Assembly (NCBI RefSeq): GCF_033958435.1
Contig: NC_134138.1
Location: 193,289,298-193,353,297, forward strand
Direction: 5' to 3'
Source of the DNA: Carettochelys insculpta
Lineage: Eukaryota; Chordata; Testudines; Carettochelyidae
Length of the DNA stretch: 64,000 nucleotides
The position numbers were made by a program, and so were the translations under genes. The notes beneath the pieces are model-generated. The model was not told the DNA's origin. It searched no databases and saw nothing but the letters and a program-made list of their open reading frames with translations. This document shows, one piece after another, positions 43,198 through 55,479 of the stretch; within the stretch, counting starts at the first letter, position 1; the number at the start of each line of letters is the position of its first letter.

Positions 43198-45519
43198 GGG
43201 TGCTAACGTAGTCTAAGCTTAACGCAGAGCAGCCTGGTGAATGTCCAGTGGGGGGAGTGTATCCGGCTTGTGACAGGACCCTAAGAGTAATGTGGTAGGT
43301 TCAGACTTTCTAAATTTCAGGTGCTGAGGGAAGATATTTGATTTATAGGATTTCTCGAAAGCACAGCAGAATAATCAGACTGGTGGCGGAGGTCCAGGAA
43401 TGGTCACTGTATCTGGAGCAGCTAACCCAGGAGAAATGCAACATGCCCTCTCACCTAGCAGTGACTGGTACAGATTGCAGTTCAGTGGCATCCCAGAGAT
43501 GCATTTGAAGAGAGCTCAGGTATGGAGCAAGGCATCTCCTAGGGAAGGTACGGTAGCCCTCTGTGTTTTTCCCTTCATTAACAACCTGGCCTTCCTCTAG
43601 CTGCTCTGGCTGTTCTATTCAAAGTCAAGAAGGCTGCAGATAACTTGGGCTGGATAGAGAGCTCCTAAAGTTGACATACAATGTGGTTAACCCCTTTGTT
43701 ATGTGCAGTCCTTTATATGCAAAATCCAATGGTTTGGGGACTGTTGCACACATGGTCTCTGGAATATTTAATTTTGGGGGAAATAGATTCCCAGTGTTTT
43801 TCATGGCATCTGTGTCTGTACGGGTCTTGGAGCATATACTGTGAGTTGTACAAATGTTTAAGTGGTGTTAATACATCAGAGTCAAGCTCTGAGAGTATGG
43901 AATGGAACAGAATGAGTTTCATAACGGTTGTGGGTTTTGTGGGCACAAGTGTTCACAGAATTACACTGTCATTTAAATATATCCTTCTATAGCGATTCAG
44001 CACTTTAACTATGTGACAGCCATATGGGCAAATCATTCCCAGCCAAGAAGGGAAATATGTGTTGGGGCATAAAAGTTGGGATGGTAGGGGTGATAAATTC
44101 AAATGTATGGGTCTTGTAATAGTTGCCACTAGAGATATTATTAAATCTCTCAGATTGTTCTTCTTCTTTTTGTATAGCCAGTGTAAAGCAGAATACAATG
44201 ATTATTACCTTGTGCCTTTACTCAAAATGTGGCCTCAAAGGCCTGGCCCCAGTGAGCTGACAGTCTAATACTGTACAAAGGTACAAACAAGGGTTGGGTG
44301 CACGGGAGGGTGTAACATTTTTGCTGTAAGAAATGTACACAATTTCAACAATATCCCTTCCGCATTCACTGCTGCGTTTGGTGTGGACTGTTGGCTGAAG
44401 AAGGAGACAGTAGAGCAAGGGCCTTGTGTTCTGTTCCTATTTGTCTTGCCTGCATAACTCTACTGGGAGACATCAGATGGTGCTCTTACAGAAAGCAGGG
44501 TAACTTTTACGAATCTGAATGGCTAGGACTCGGCCATGATGGAATGCCTGTTGTCAGGTGTGGTACAGTTTCTGGTGATATGCTCAGAACAGATTTTAGG
44601 AGGTGCTTTAATGTCGTTAAGTCAGAACAATTTTCTTAGCCAATACACAGAAAAGTTATGCTTATGTCCATGCATGTAACTGAAACCTTATAGTCCTCAA
44701 AAATTATATCACTGGCTTATTATGTGACCTAGCCCAAATCCTTGTAGACTCTGTGTACCTTTTGCTATCCTTCTATAACAGAGAGATACCTACTGTGACA
44801 GACCAGAAGGATATAGAAGAGTAATGGAAAGGAAATATATCAGCCTCAGGATGAGCAAGTCTCCTGGGTAGCTAAAGGTTACTCCAAGCCAAAACAAAGA
44901 CTATTCCAGGCCAATCAAGACATCCGATACCAATTTACCTGCCAAAGGAGGCGTTAAGACTATTAAGCTGTTGTGAATGGTTGACTCCAATTAACCTGCA
45001 AAGAACTAGTTGAGCCCATTAATTCCAGTGGAGACACCTGGAACCGATCAAGGCCCCCATTCATCCTTTTTAAAAATTCTCCCTCCAGTCAGTCAGGAGA
45101 AAAGGAACTAGAGGAGAGCAGGTGTCACCGGAGAAATGAGAAGTAGAAACACCAACAAGCTACAGGGAAAGAAGCAAAAGTGAAGTAGAGGTGAAAGAGA
45201 GGTTGAATGAGAGGGGACCGTGGGGAAGTGGCCTAGGGAATTGTAGCTGCTCAGCGGTGAAGGAAAAACTGCCAGCAGCTGGGGTCTCTGGGCTGGAACC
45301 CCAAGTACAGGATGGTCCTGGGTTCCCCCTAGCCCCTGATTCCGTACAGAGACATGCCCCTGAGAGGTAAGACAGATCCACGTGGGACTAGGAGGCTGAC
45401 CACCAGTTTCTACTAAGCCAGAAGGAGTGAAACAGACCCAGGAATTTTCCCATCAACCCCTTTGCTGGCCTAGGATAAAAGTGGTTCAGTAGACTGTGAT
45501 CCTTGCCTAGCAGACTCCC
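43198..45519. other. Intergenic, no gene recognised; possible decayed LTR at 44790-45390
   Basis: The segment beginning CTGTGACAGACCAGAAGGAT (44794) has the purine-rich, repeat-poor look of a decayed LTR, but I found neither TG/CA borders nor a duplication. Other frames here are short and unrecognised. Confidence 0.3.
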
Positions 45520-45522
45520 TAT

Positions 45523-45821
45523 GGCTGTGGCCACGCTTGGCCAAAAATAAAAGCTTTCGAAAGGACCGCACACCTTTCGAAATCCCCTTATTCCCCTCTG
45601 CTGAGAGGAATAAGGGGATTTTGAAAGGTGCGGGGTCCTTTCAAAAAGGACCCCCGTGTAGCCGCGCCGAGCCATGCGCTTTCAAAAGCGGTGCTTTCAA
45701 AGCGCTGCGGCCGGAAGCGTCCTAATGATAATGAGGCACTGAATATTCGATTCAGTGCCTCATTAGTAATTAGTAAATTTGCATGGCCATTTCGAAGTTT
45801 TGGCCAAGTGTGGCCATAACC
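45523..45821. mobile_element. 299-bp hairpin MITE with exact TAT duplication
   Basis: The ends GGCTGTGGCCACGCTTGGCC and (reverse complement of the right end) GGTTATGGCCACACTTGGCC pair, and TAT flanks both (45520-45522 and 45822-45824). The core CCCCTTATTCCC...GGAATAAGGGG is the same as in the elements at 35420 and 57971. The right arm has the small hairpin AATGAGGCACTGAAT with ATTCAGTGCCTCATT; the left arm lacks it, so the two arms are unequal. TTTCGAAA words are frequent. Confidence 0.8.
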
Positions 45822-45824
45822 TAT

Positions 45825-46719
45825 GACCCTTAACCCAACCCCACCTCTCCACCCCAGCCCCCCTGGCGAAGGCAAGCATAATCTGCCTGGAAGTGCAGGA
45901 CCCACCAAGACAAGGCTGGAGCTTTGTCATAACACCTGGCTGCCTCATAGTAGTGTTGTGTTGTTTACTTAAAGATTTGTGCAGCCATTGGATGGAACAG
46001 TTATTCACATAGTGTCTCTATGCATGCTCTGCTTCAAGTGTGTGTGTGTGTGTGCGCGCGCGCCCTCTGCACCTACAATCAAAGATTTTTGCCAACAGTA
46101 TCCATTCATCTCACAAAAATGCCCTCTGCAGTTTTGTGTCCTGTCCTAAAGCTGTGTGAGCAAACTGTCCTCTCAGGCCCTTCACAACAGCCTTGGCTTG
46201 AGACGGACCTTTAGAGTGTCTGCTTCTTTTTGAGCCTGCTTCAGGTAAATGTTTTTTTTTCCTCTCCTGGTTGTAGCTTATTTTTAGAGTAACGTAGTTG
46301 AAATAATCCATTTTAATTTCTCTCCCGTCCCTCCCAGAGTCCAGCTTTCATTGGAAGGGCATGCCTGGCGCAAGCTCACTGGGCTTGAAAGGCTGCATCA
46401 TTTGCCAGAGGCTCTCCTGGTTAGTGACACACATTCCCAAGGGCATTTGCTGCCTTGGAGAGTCACACGTTCCTCCAAAGTTTAACTTACGTCTGGCCCT
46501 GAAATCCAGGGCAAGGAAAAACTGGGAGATTAAACTGAGGCTACTAACAATAGCACACTCTCTTCATCCCACTTCAGAGCCAGGTCCGGAGAACCTCCTG
46601 TAGCACAAGCCTCTGAGGACAGCCAATGTCCCTTTAACCGTGGTTCATAACACCCGAGACCTCCGTGACGGGTCCAAAGCAGAGGAGTTCTGACTCATTA
46701 GAAAACCTTTTCCTAAAAG
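45825..46719. other. Intergenic with (GT)n(GC)n microsatellite at 46039-46064
   Basis: A GT run passes into GCGCGCGC. No other feature is recognised. Confidence 0.6.
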
Positions 46720-47990
46720 ACCTTTGTCCCCAAATAGGTCGATGGTCTCACAAGCTTCATCATCTCAGTTCAGTACCATGAAGGCAAAAACTCTGGTATC
46801 AGTAGGGCTGGAAAGCCTGGAAGCGCCTCCAAGAGCAAACACAACTCTGACTGCGGCTAAGTATCATCTAGACGTGACAAAGAAGGTGCACAGAAACATT
46901 CTCCTAGGCTGGTACTGTCAGGTACAGCTTTGTGGGCAGTGCCTCCCTGAATGGCTCCCATGCAGACCTAAGCATCTGACCTCATCAGTGCCCACCTTAG
47001 TGTACTCTTACTTTTCAGTATTTGTCTCTAGAGATAGGTAGGATGCTTTCAGTTAGTACAGACCACCTCTTCATTCAGTACCACAAGAATTCAGGTACTC
47101 AAAGGATTTATTGGTGGCTGATGAACCAGAGTTCCAATCGCTTATGGTACCGAGCTCCTCTTGGTACAGAGACCCACTCAGTCACTGTACTCCATCTCTC
47201 CCTGGTACAATTCACCACCCAGTTTTCAGCTGGGGCTCTTCCACTATATAGCATTTCTAGAATGAGAGCTCCATTAAGTCTTTGCTATCTCAGTGCAGGG
47301 TTCTCCTACCTCTCCATATAGGAATCCACTCTGATACCTGCAGAGACAAACAGTACTTTCAGGAAAGACATCATGAGTGATGGGACGAGCCTTAGAGTCC
47401 ATTTCCTCTCCCGCATGGTGCCATACAATGGCCTTACTGGGACATCAGGTGGCATACAGACAACAATTTTCCATTGTTTCAAGTCTTGCTCACCAGAAAG
47501 AGAGAAACACACAAACCCCTTCACTGTGGTCCAGCCTGCAAGATGAGGTATCTGAGGAGCAAGAAGCCAGGACAGATAAAAAGGCTACTTCTCCAGCTAC
47601 TACATCCTCATGATTTCCATATGACATGGTTATGTCTTCACCACCCTCTGTGACTGGCAACTTGCAGCAATTTCAGCACCACATAAAACAGGTGGGACAT
47701 GATCTGCAGATACCCCTTGAAGAGGTCAAGGAATCACAACAGAAATGGGTGGACATGCTGCAGTTCGCAACACAAACCAAGAATTGTGTTACCTATCAAT
47801 GAGATGCTTTGGAATCCTGTAAAGAACATTTGGCAGACGCACAGCAACAATACCACTATCTTATAAGCACACAGATAAAATAGTGTCCCCAACAAGAACT
47901 CCAGATTTTTATTCTCTCATAACTCCCCACCCACTCCTGGCTCCACACTTAATTCCTTGGTGTCAGCTGAATCAGAGATGCAGCTGACAG
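46720..47990 (+). mobile_element. DIRS-like retrotransposon remnant (gag-like part)
   Basis: At 47662-47810 the + strand reads LQQFQHHIKQVGHDLQ, then IPLEEVKESQQKWVDMLQ, then FATQTKNCV before a stop. This pattern (FQ...IPLEEV.E.QH...DILQ) recalls the gag-like protein of DIRS elements that are common in turtle genomes. The upstream 46.7-47.3 kb shows repeated GGTACC/GGTACAG words of the kind seen in the Arg/Ser/Tyr-rich part of such gags. Multiple stops: a dead copy. Assignment is from memory of the family and uncertain. Confidence 0.4.
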
Positions 47991-49680
47991 AAAGATGATC
48001 CTGTATGACAAAGACAAGAAGTACCTGAACCTGTTTGGACAGAAATCCTAGTCATTTGCAATCCTATAGGTTCAGCGAATGAATTAAAAAGAGACCATGG
48101 CAAAATGTAATTATGTAAGTTATACAACATTTCCCATAGGTAAGTTGTAGCAAAGGGAAGGAGAACTGCATGTTTCACCACATTCAGGTACTCTGCAATT
48201 ACACAGCTCCAAACATTATTTAGTGGAAGTTTGTTAAACTTTTGTTTCAGTTGAGAGTCTGAAATCAAGTTAGTCAGACTCTCATAATCTTGCTCTAGTA
48301 AGCCAAATGGATTTCAAACCCAAGCATTGTCGTTGTTTGTTGGAGGGAAATATTCTAAGAGAATAGAGTGCAAGTCATACTTTGTTTGGTATTTTACTGC
48401 CTGCTGCTAATCTGGTGGGTTTTGGCGGGAATTGTTTCATCGTGGACAGCTCACTTTCCAGTTTTCTGGGAACAAAAGTCTGAGATTGTCCATCCTTACT
48501 TTGAAGTGTCCTGATATTTTGCTTTTTTTTTTTTTTCCTCGTTACACTTGGATTACAAGAAGAACTCCTTTCTATTTCCAAGTTCCTTATTTCAGCCACA
48601 GGGGGAATGGGGCGCGGGGCGGTGAAGAGAGCTTAGTGTCAGTGTTTGGAAACACTGATTTTTCTCTCCAGAAATATTCGTATAAGACACAAACAACATA
48701 AAATATGCAAGTTCACAGTGCAGGCAACGTTAGCACATATTGTGGACCAAAGACCTGTGCCAGTGTCATGTGAGCTCCTCCTGTGTGCAGCTTACTCCCT
48801 GTCCCCAGTGGATCATTGTGTGATTTCTCCAAACGCAAGGAGAAACAAGGCGTATTTAGATAATGGGCATGCCCGGCTGTGGGCAGGCCACAGGGCCAGT
48901 GTCCCAGCCAGGGCTGGCAGCTGCGGAGCACCTATTCCCACAGGAACACAGTTCCACAGAACACAGTTTGGGAAACGCTCGTCTAGATGGTGCTTGGCCC
49001 TGCCATGAGAGCCAGGGACTGGACGTGATGACCTCTCAAGGTTCCTTCAGGTTCTAAGTAGTCTGTGATTCGTTTGTTGTTGAACTTGTTTTAGTTCATT
49101 TTACATTTAATCTAAGCCAGCAGTGCTGTGTTTGCCCTGAAGTGAGTGTCAATTCTAGTTGATGTGACAAGATTTTGGGTTTTGTCTCTTTAAAGTAACA
49201 AATGAACCTTATTGTTGCTCTGACTGGTGTGGGCGAGAGATGCACATTGCGGTGCACATGGGTTTGGAAAAGCTTGGGGATAGGGCTGTGTTGGGAATCA
49301 CCTACCAACTTTAACCAAGTCTAATGAAGACAAATGTGTGCCTACGGTAACTGCTGGCAAGATTCAATACAGAGCTATACAGCACTCAGTTCACACAGTT
49401 CATGCTGGCTGTGCACGTGTCCCAGGCTGGTAGCCACAAGTAGCTGAAGCATTTTTGGGCTCCCAGGGTTATAGCACAAAAACCAACAGAGAAGTGAGGC
49501 TCATACAACTCACAGCTGTTGGTAAGCGACCCATTGCCAGACAGAATGTTGTCAACGTTTTCTTTAAACATCTTAAGTTCTCTTTGGAAAAAAAAAAAAA
49601 AGCAGTCGAGTAGCACTTTAAAGGCTAACAAAAACTGGGCTGCTTTTTTTGTTTTGATAGTATATAGCCTAGCATGGCTA
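47991..49680. other. Intergenic; LINE/SINE tail at about 48995-49075
   Basis: Near 49000 the words GGGACTGGACGTGATGACCTC and CAAGGTTCCTTCAGGTTCTA form a CR1- or SINE-type 3' tail. At 49597-49640 a poly(A) run is followed by GCAGTCGAGTAGCACTTTAA, a short piece of the repeat also seen at 28290 and, reversed, at 17730. The rest is unassigned. Confidence 0.45.
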
Positions 49681-49737
49681 TTGTGGGGAAAACTGCTTTA
49701 AGGGATAAAAGTTTTTCACGCTAACTAGGCCTCACTC

Positions 49738-50363
49738 TGTGTAAAGGGATCCTAGAGGGTCAGCTGCAAGTCCCTATCTTGTTACTTAGACCAGGGTTTA
49801 TCTCCTATGCTCATCTGTTTGGGTTATCTTATACTTTTGTCTTGTAAAACTGACCTCGAGCATATCTAGTGCCTACAGAACCATCTCAAGGTAATTCTGC
49901 TGAGACGGTCATATGTTAAAAAGGAACAATTAACAATTAAGCTGTTTTTAAACAAACTGTATAAAAAGCCCTTGAAACTGTTTCTCAGGGCTCCAACTTC
50001 TTTGTAAGCTGGCAGCCTGCATGCATGCATAATAAATTTATAATAAATAAAAAATAAAATAAAAATAAATGCATAATTTCCACTATGCTGAATAGAGCTT
50101 GTCAGCTCTGGACTTCCCTCTTACTGGGACCCCACTCTTTAAATACCCCTCTGAAACCGCCCCCCCCACTCATGCGTCTGATGAAGTGGGTCTTTGCCCA
50201 CGAAAGCTTGTGCTCCCAAATATCTGTTAGTCTGTAAGGTGCCACAAGACTTTGTTGTTGCATAATAAAGTTTCCTTTTAAATCTAACTCTAGCCTCACC
50301 ACTTTGCCCTCCAGCCTCGAACCACTGGGGACACTGTCCCGCAGAGGAACAGGGTTCCCCGAC
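49738..50363 (+). mobile_element. Probable solo LTR, interrupted by a foldback retroposon
   Basis: A promoter-like TATAAAAA (49960-49967) is followed about 70 bp later by AATAAA (50031-50036), and the stretch ends with CTCGAACCACTGGGGACACT and TTCCCCGACA, typical of an LTR U5 end. The start TGTGTAAAGGG is a guess; CACTC occurs just before it and at 50361-50365 near the end, but the borders are not firm. The retroposon 50037-50258 sits immediately after the AATAAA. Retroviral or gypsy-like origin cannot be decided; no coding part is attached. Confidence 0.5.
50037..50258. mobile_element. GTTAGTCTG-family retroposon (right half) in an LTR, 11-bp duplication
   Basis: The text from GCTTGTCAGCTCTGGAC to GGTGCCACAAGACTTTGTTG matches the right half of the element at 32000-32464. 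Its left edge is a TTTATAATAAATAAAA-type A/T tract, which on the opposite strand would be a 3' tail. TGCATAATAAA flanks both sides (50026-50036 and 50259-50269). With the tail and the half-length copy this looks like a 5'-truncated retroposon on the minus strand. Confidence 0.65.
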
Positions 50364-50369
50364 ACTCTC

Positions 50370-52930
50370 TGTGTTACTAAGTTCTTTCTTTATCTGGTGA
50401 TGGTGGAGACTTTTAGGACAGGGTTATATTCTTAACAGCCCAATATGACATTGTGGAAAGGTAATTCAGATGGAAGGCACAAATGTGACTTTCTGCTTCT
50501 TGGCTTATTGCTGCTGCTCTCCCTGTCTGGCTGCAGACAAAAGCCTCAGAGCTTATGATGGACATGCCACTTCCCACCCTCCTTCCCATCTGCTCCAGAA
50601 TTTCCTCTGCAGGACTTTGCATTAGAGAAGAGAGTGAGGGTGATTTGCCTGCACAGCCACATATAGGCTTGGCATGAGGTACGAGGCTGTACAGGGCTCA
50701 TGTGCTGGCCAAAAGGACCCAGCTAGCAAAGAACCGCAGTTACCCCCTAGGGTGAGTAACTTTCCCTTTAAGTGCGCGCACACAGGTATGCCCACAACTT
50801 TAACTCTTTAAAATCCTACTGACTTGGCTGGGGTGTCAGAAGCTCCCTTTAAGGATAGAGGGCCACCAGCATCCAAAACATAGCCCTGCCCGGCCCTGAC
50901 ACTTCTCCTTCTCCCCAAGGCTCCACCCCGGCACCGCTTCTTCCCTCACTCACACCTCTCCACATTTTCACCCCTGCCACTCACCCTTTCGGACAGTAAA
51001 AAGTGATGGGGCCTGCCCTTCCCTCGGCTTTCCCATGTTCCAGTGGTCTGGGACTTGGCAGTAACTGCTGCAGGCCAGAGAGATGGCAGTTGGCAGCTGG
51101 GTACTTCGAGAACGGCAGTCGCCAAAACAATAAGCTTTGTCAATTAAAAAAGCTCCAAGCCATATGATGTCAGTATTGCCAAGGCTGGTCATCAGGAAAG
51201 CTGAAAATACATATTTTCTTTCACTCAGTAGTTTTTGTGCATAGGGAAGGAAGTCCATGTGAAAAAGAGAGAGCTCGCACTGGTATAAAGAAATCACCGG
51301 CTAGAATACTGGAAACATATTTTAATGTTTTACTCATGTCAGAAATGTGTGTGGCAGAGGTGTTAGCAGTTTTTGGTTATGTACTGTGTGAACATTGGGT
51401 TTTTTTTTGTCCTTTGGGGGCCCAGTTGAGCCAGAGCTTCACTGCTTCAATTAAGAGTTCATGATCCAAATTTTGGGCAAACAGCCTGTTTACAGTGCAG
51501 ATGGAAACTAATCAGATGCTGTTTAGGTGTTGTGTGCTTGCCTGGGGCACTGGTCTCTTTAACCCCAGGAATGGATATTGTACTTGAAAGCGGTATTTGT
51601 TTATTTTGGTCCCGTGACTTCATAATCACGCTTCACGTTCTCCACTACTGTTTACAAATATTGCAACACATTTTTTTTAAAAAGTTGTCTCTACTGGTAT
51701 GTGGTGATATATAACTTCCTTTACTAGAGACTTAGTGTAGGTGGCATGTATTGCTGCTGAACTGCAAATTCTGTTTTGTTTTATGGGCATCATTTTGGTT
51801 GTGAGACTGTCCAGAAGCTTCTCTGAAGACATTTGCCTCCATCTTGGACTGGAAATCTAAGAGGGGTTTAGGGGGCAGAATAATGTAGTGTGATCAAGGT
51901 CACTAAAAACGAACAACTTTGTTCTGCAGTAAAATGCCTATGATTTAAAATAGGTGGCCAAGCTTCAGGAATCCACTTTTAACTCTCTGTACTTTAGGTA
52001 GATGGTAATCAAGCAATGAATCACCTCACAGGAGCTTTGGGGCTCACCATCTGTTCCAAGATAGAGGGGTCTGGAAGTTATGAAAGGATATGTCCTACTC
52101 TTAGCAGGTGTCTCTTACTTTCTGGTACAAGGGTGCACGACTAGGCAGGAGTCGGGGAGGTACTTGGGGCTCTGAAAAGACTGCCCATATCTGAGCGGGC
52201 TCTAAGGTTGGTGAGGACACTAAGGGGCGGGGGTGGAGTGGCTGTGTGCATTTGCTTCTTATTTTCACTTGCAGCTGCAAATTTCTGCGCTTTCTCATAT
52301 GTGTTCAGAACTCAGTTTCCAAAATGTCTGTGTTAGTTTCTCTCACTGTCGTATGGTCCTCAAAGAGGAAAACAGTAAACAAGTGCATGCACAGCTTTGC
52401 TAGACCTCAGGTAGTGACAAAGGAGGTTTCGGAGAGCTGGCACTAGTTGCAAGGCCCAGGCAATTGGACCATGGGCCTCCCACTACCAACAGTGGTCTCA
52501 GAGATGTACAGTCTGCACCTGGAACGTGGGCCTGCAGGGTCACGTCCTAAACTCACTCCAGCCTCAGCAAACCAAGAGCACGTGTGACCCGAAGTTAGTG
52601 AGTGTTAACTCAGGGGAGCTTATCCAGGACTGGAACACCTGTTCTTTTGGTTTTGCTGATGCAGCTCAGCACCACACCACGTCCAGTGAGTGTAGAGGGT
52701 GGGCGTGATCCTAGAACCCCTGGAGTGGCATGGCCCTAGAGCAGCGTGAACTTCTGAACTTGTGCTGCTTTTGGGCTGTGCCACTCTGAGGGAGGGCAGA
52801 GCTGCTGCGGCACTCACCGGAAGCAGCAGATGGGGGCATAGGCAGGGAAGGGGGAAGGGCATGGGTGCAGTCGGGGCATGTGGCCGGTGCCGCCCCTGCA
52901 GAAGCCCCATCACCAGTGACCACTGACCTG
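50370..52930. other. Intergenic, nothing recognised
   Basis: Short overlapping open frames only. No repeat ends, splice patterns or domains that I can name in these 2.5 kb. Confidence 0.4.
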
Positions 52931-52934
52931 AGAT

Positions 52935-53335
52935 GTGGTAATTTCTGCCCTCAGCCTCTCATTCCCATTAGCCATCCTGCCTCTACCTCTAAGCTCTTTG
53001 TTAGCCTTGTTAAGAGCTGAAGCAAAGTATTTGTTTTGGTGTTGGACTGTGTCTCAGTTATCTTTATTTTCCACCCTCACCTCTATGCTGAGCAGTCCCA
53101 CTTATTTTCTTGTTTTTATTTATATGGCTATAAAATCTTTTTCTGTGGGTTTTACTCCCCTTTGCAATGTGGCGTTTCTCACTTTGTCCCTATACTTTGA
53201 CTTGCAAAAGGTCATTTTCTTGCTCATCAATCCCATTTTCCATTTCTTGGAGGAGGTGGCTTCCTGCTTTCTCTGCATCATCTACACTAATCCCTCAAAA
53301 TGCATAATTTTGAGTTGCTCTTAACTTGCATTAAT
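52935..53335 (-). mobile_element. Decayed LINE piece (CR1-like), minus strand
   Basis: The words AGAGCTGAAGCAAAGTATTT, GGCTATAAAATCTTTTTCTG and AATCCCATTTTCCATTTCTT follow the order of the linker between endonuclease and RT in CR1 elements read backwards (compare 37.6-37.9 kb). A related endonuclease-like part may lie at 55480-56215. Identification is by pattern only. Confidence 0.4.
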
Positions 53336-53349
53336 GCAAGTTAAACACA

Positions 53350-53600
53350 ACTCAAAATCCCACTCCCCCCAGCCCTGGCTTAACCCCACAAACCCTGCAT
53401 GGCCCTGGCTCACTCCCCCCCCCACCCCCCACGCAACTCCAGCTCACCCCCCTGTGCATGTGGCTCCCGGCTCTTTACCCACTCAGGGTCACATAACCCC
53501 AGCTCAACTCCACCTCCCACCCTCCTGCAGTCCTAATCCACCCCAGGCTTAACCCCTGCATGCCCCTCCCATGGCCCGAACCCACCATTAGGCTTAACCT
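53350..53600. repeat. CCCC-rich low-complexity tract
   Basis: The phrases CCAGCTCACCCCC, CCTGGCTCACTCC and TTAACCCC(T/A)CA recur in degenerate form. The open frame on the + strand (Pro/His-rich) is a composition effect. Confidence 0.6.
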
Positions 53601-53603
53601 TCC

Positions 53604-54500
53604 TGTAGCCAGACAGAACCCCCTCTTTTTGCTTTACTTTATCTTGCCTTCCCTAGGTGCTTTAGAGCACAAAAGGGTTAAAAGAAACAGCCCAGCCCTG
53701 GAATGCCCAAGAGTGCAAATGTGCTTATCTTAGCCACAGTCCTTGATGCTCTGGAGCAAAGCTAACAAGAACAATGGGCTAATAAACAGCTGGGCCTCAG
53801 ACTGCCCTTGGCTAATTACCATTAGTTGATTCACCTGCACGCTTGGTCCCAGACAGAGAAAAGTCTCCGGCCCATTAAGAAACAAATGCCCTCAATTGTC
53901 TGTGCCTCGCAGGTGTAAACTAAGCCCTTGAACTCCCTGTAAGAACCAGCATCACAAGACAGTTTAATTCAATTGGCGCTTTTTAAAATAAAGGAAGAAG
54001 CGTACATGACCCAATGGGTATAAAAGAGGGGTCTGGCAGACCCCCTATTTGAGCTCCCATTACCTTTGCCTGCCGGACAGGAGGGCCATTGTCTCCCAAG
54101 ATCCTAGGGGACTCCTGTTTCCTCAAAAATAAAAAGGCTTCTTCCCAAAGGATTAAGAGCAGACGCTGGTCACACCATGTTGGTAATGCAGGGGTAAGAA
54201 TAAGACCTGCTGGGTAACTTGCTTTTAGGTATTTTACCTTTTCCTTTTCCTTTGAGCGCATTTAACAATAGATCTATGACCTTTCTTAAAGTACTTCTTT
54301 AATACACATATGCTAGCTATTTGTAACTAAATATAAACATTATAACCTTTTGTAACCATAAAAGTTAAGTATCCTTAGTCAATAAATAAGTAATAAATTA
54401 AATGGTAACCTAACTCCTCCTGTTACTGTGCAAACCAAACACAAAATAAAAAACCCAGCTGTTTTCAGCTGCTCTAAGCCTGATCACTGGTGAAATGTGC
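53604..54500 (+). mobile_element. LTR-like unit with TATA box and poly(A) signal
   Basis: A clean TATAAAAGAGGGGTC (54019) is followed about 110 bp later by AATAAA (54128-54133). The stretch starts with TGTAGCCAGACAGAACC. The arrangement (about 415 bp U3, short R, long A/T-rich U5) resembles a retroviral or gypsy LTR. No paired LTR, coding region or duplication was found, and the right border is uncertain. Confidence 0.4.
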
Positions 54501-54546
54501 TGAGAGCCAAGCGTTAAGTCGTGCTGCCTCCACGAAGCAGGCTCCT

Positions 54547-54795
54547 GGGGCACCCGTCAGCCAACCCTGGCTGCCCGCTGCAAATGGATTTTATCCTAGC
54601 AGTTAAAGTCTCGGGTGTAGGAGGCTCTCAGTGCAACCTTGGGGCACCCGTCAGCCAACCCTGGTTGCCCACTGTGAAGAAACTCTGTTCTAGCAGTAAA
54701 AGACTCGGGTGTTTAGGACTCTGGGGCATCCGTCAGCCTGCCCGGGCTGCCCGCTGCGAAGGGACTTTTGTCCTAGCAGTTAAAATCTTGGATAA
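54547..54795 (+). repeat. Three-copy tandem repeat, units of 94 and 82 bp
   Basis: Units start at 54547, 54641 and 54723 with GGGGCA(C/T)CCGTCAGCC, continue with CTG(C/G)(C/T)TGCCC(G/A)CTG(C/T)GAA and end with TCCTAGCAGTTAAA(G/A)TCT(C/T)GG. Similarity between copies is high, so the duplication is fairly recent. They follow the LTR-like unit and could be part of its internal leader. Confidence 0.75.
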
Positions 54796-55062
54796 AAACA
54801 AGGGCATAGTTGGTATCTCACCTAACCATTGGCTAACATCTCCCCAACTGCCCCCCACCACCACCAATCCCAGGACTTACCTTTCAGAAGGTGCTCCAGG
54901 TGCTCCTGCTGCTACCCTGTCTGCAGAACACAACATTCTGCCAGGAAAAAAGCGCCCCCACCTGCCCCAACTTACATGAAATTCAAGTTATGCAAGGGTG
55001 CATGGGAACACAACCCTGGCATAGCTCAAGGGACTACTGTACTTGAGAGGCTTGCTCATCCA

Positions 55063-55455
55063 GACCATGTCCACATAACAGCATTATTCCTGAATAAAAG
55101 AGTCTGGAAAAGATTCAGGAACAGCTTATTCCAAAACAGCTCAGTTATGCACAAAATGCATTTCAAAATAGCCCTCAGCAATTTCAGAAATTGAGCATCA
55201 ACACACAATAGAGCCTATTTCAAAATAGAGCCATCGGACGCACTATGGTTTATTGTGAAATAGGCTCTATTCCCTGTCTACACAGGCCCTAGTTCGAAAT
55301 ACTTATTTTGAAATAGGCACTATTCCTCGTACAATGAGGTTTACCAATGTTAAAGTAAGGTATCCGCTATTTTGAAATTATTTCGAAATAGCGGCTGTGT
55401 TGTGCAGAATACCAGCTGTCATTCTGAGATTATTTTGCGGTGTCGACATACCCCC
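55063..55455. mobile_element. Inverted-repeat transposon with AATAGGCTCTATT words
   Basis: The probable ends are GACCATGTCCACATAACAGC and GGTGTCGACATACCCCC. Inside, AATAGAGCCTATTTC, TGAAATAGGCTCTATT, TTCGAAATACTTATTTTGAA and TATTTCGAAATAGCGG make several hairpins. It is related in style to the GTCTACAC group but a separate subfamily. Borders are approximate and no duplication was found. Confidence 0.5.
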
Positions 55456-55479
55456 CGTTTGCTCTGCAGCCCTTTCCCA

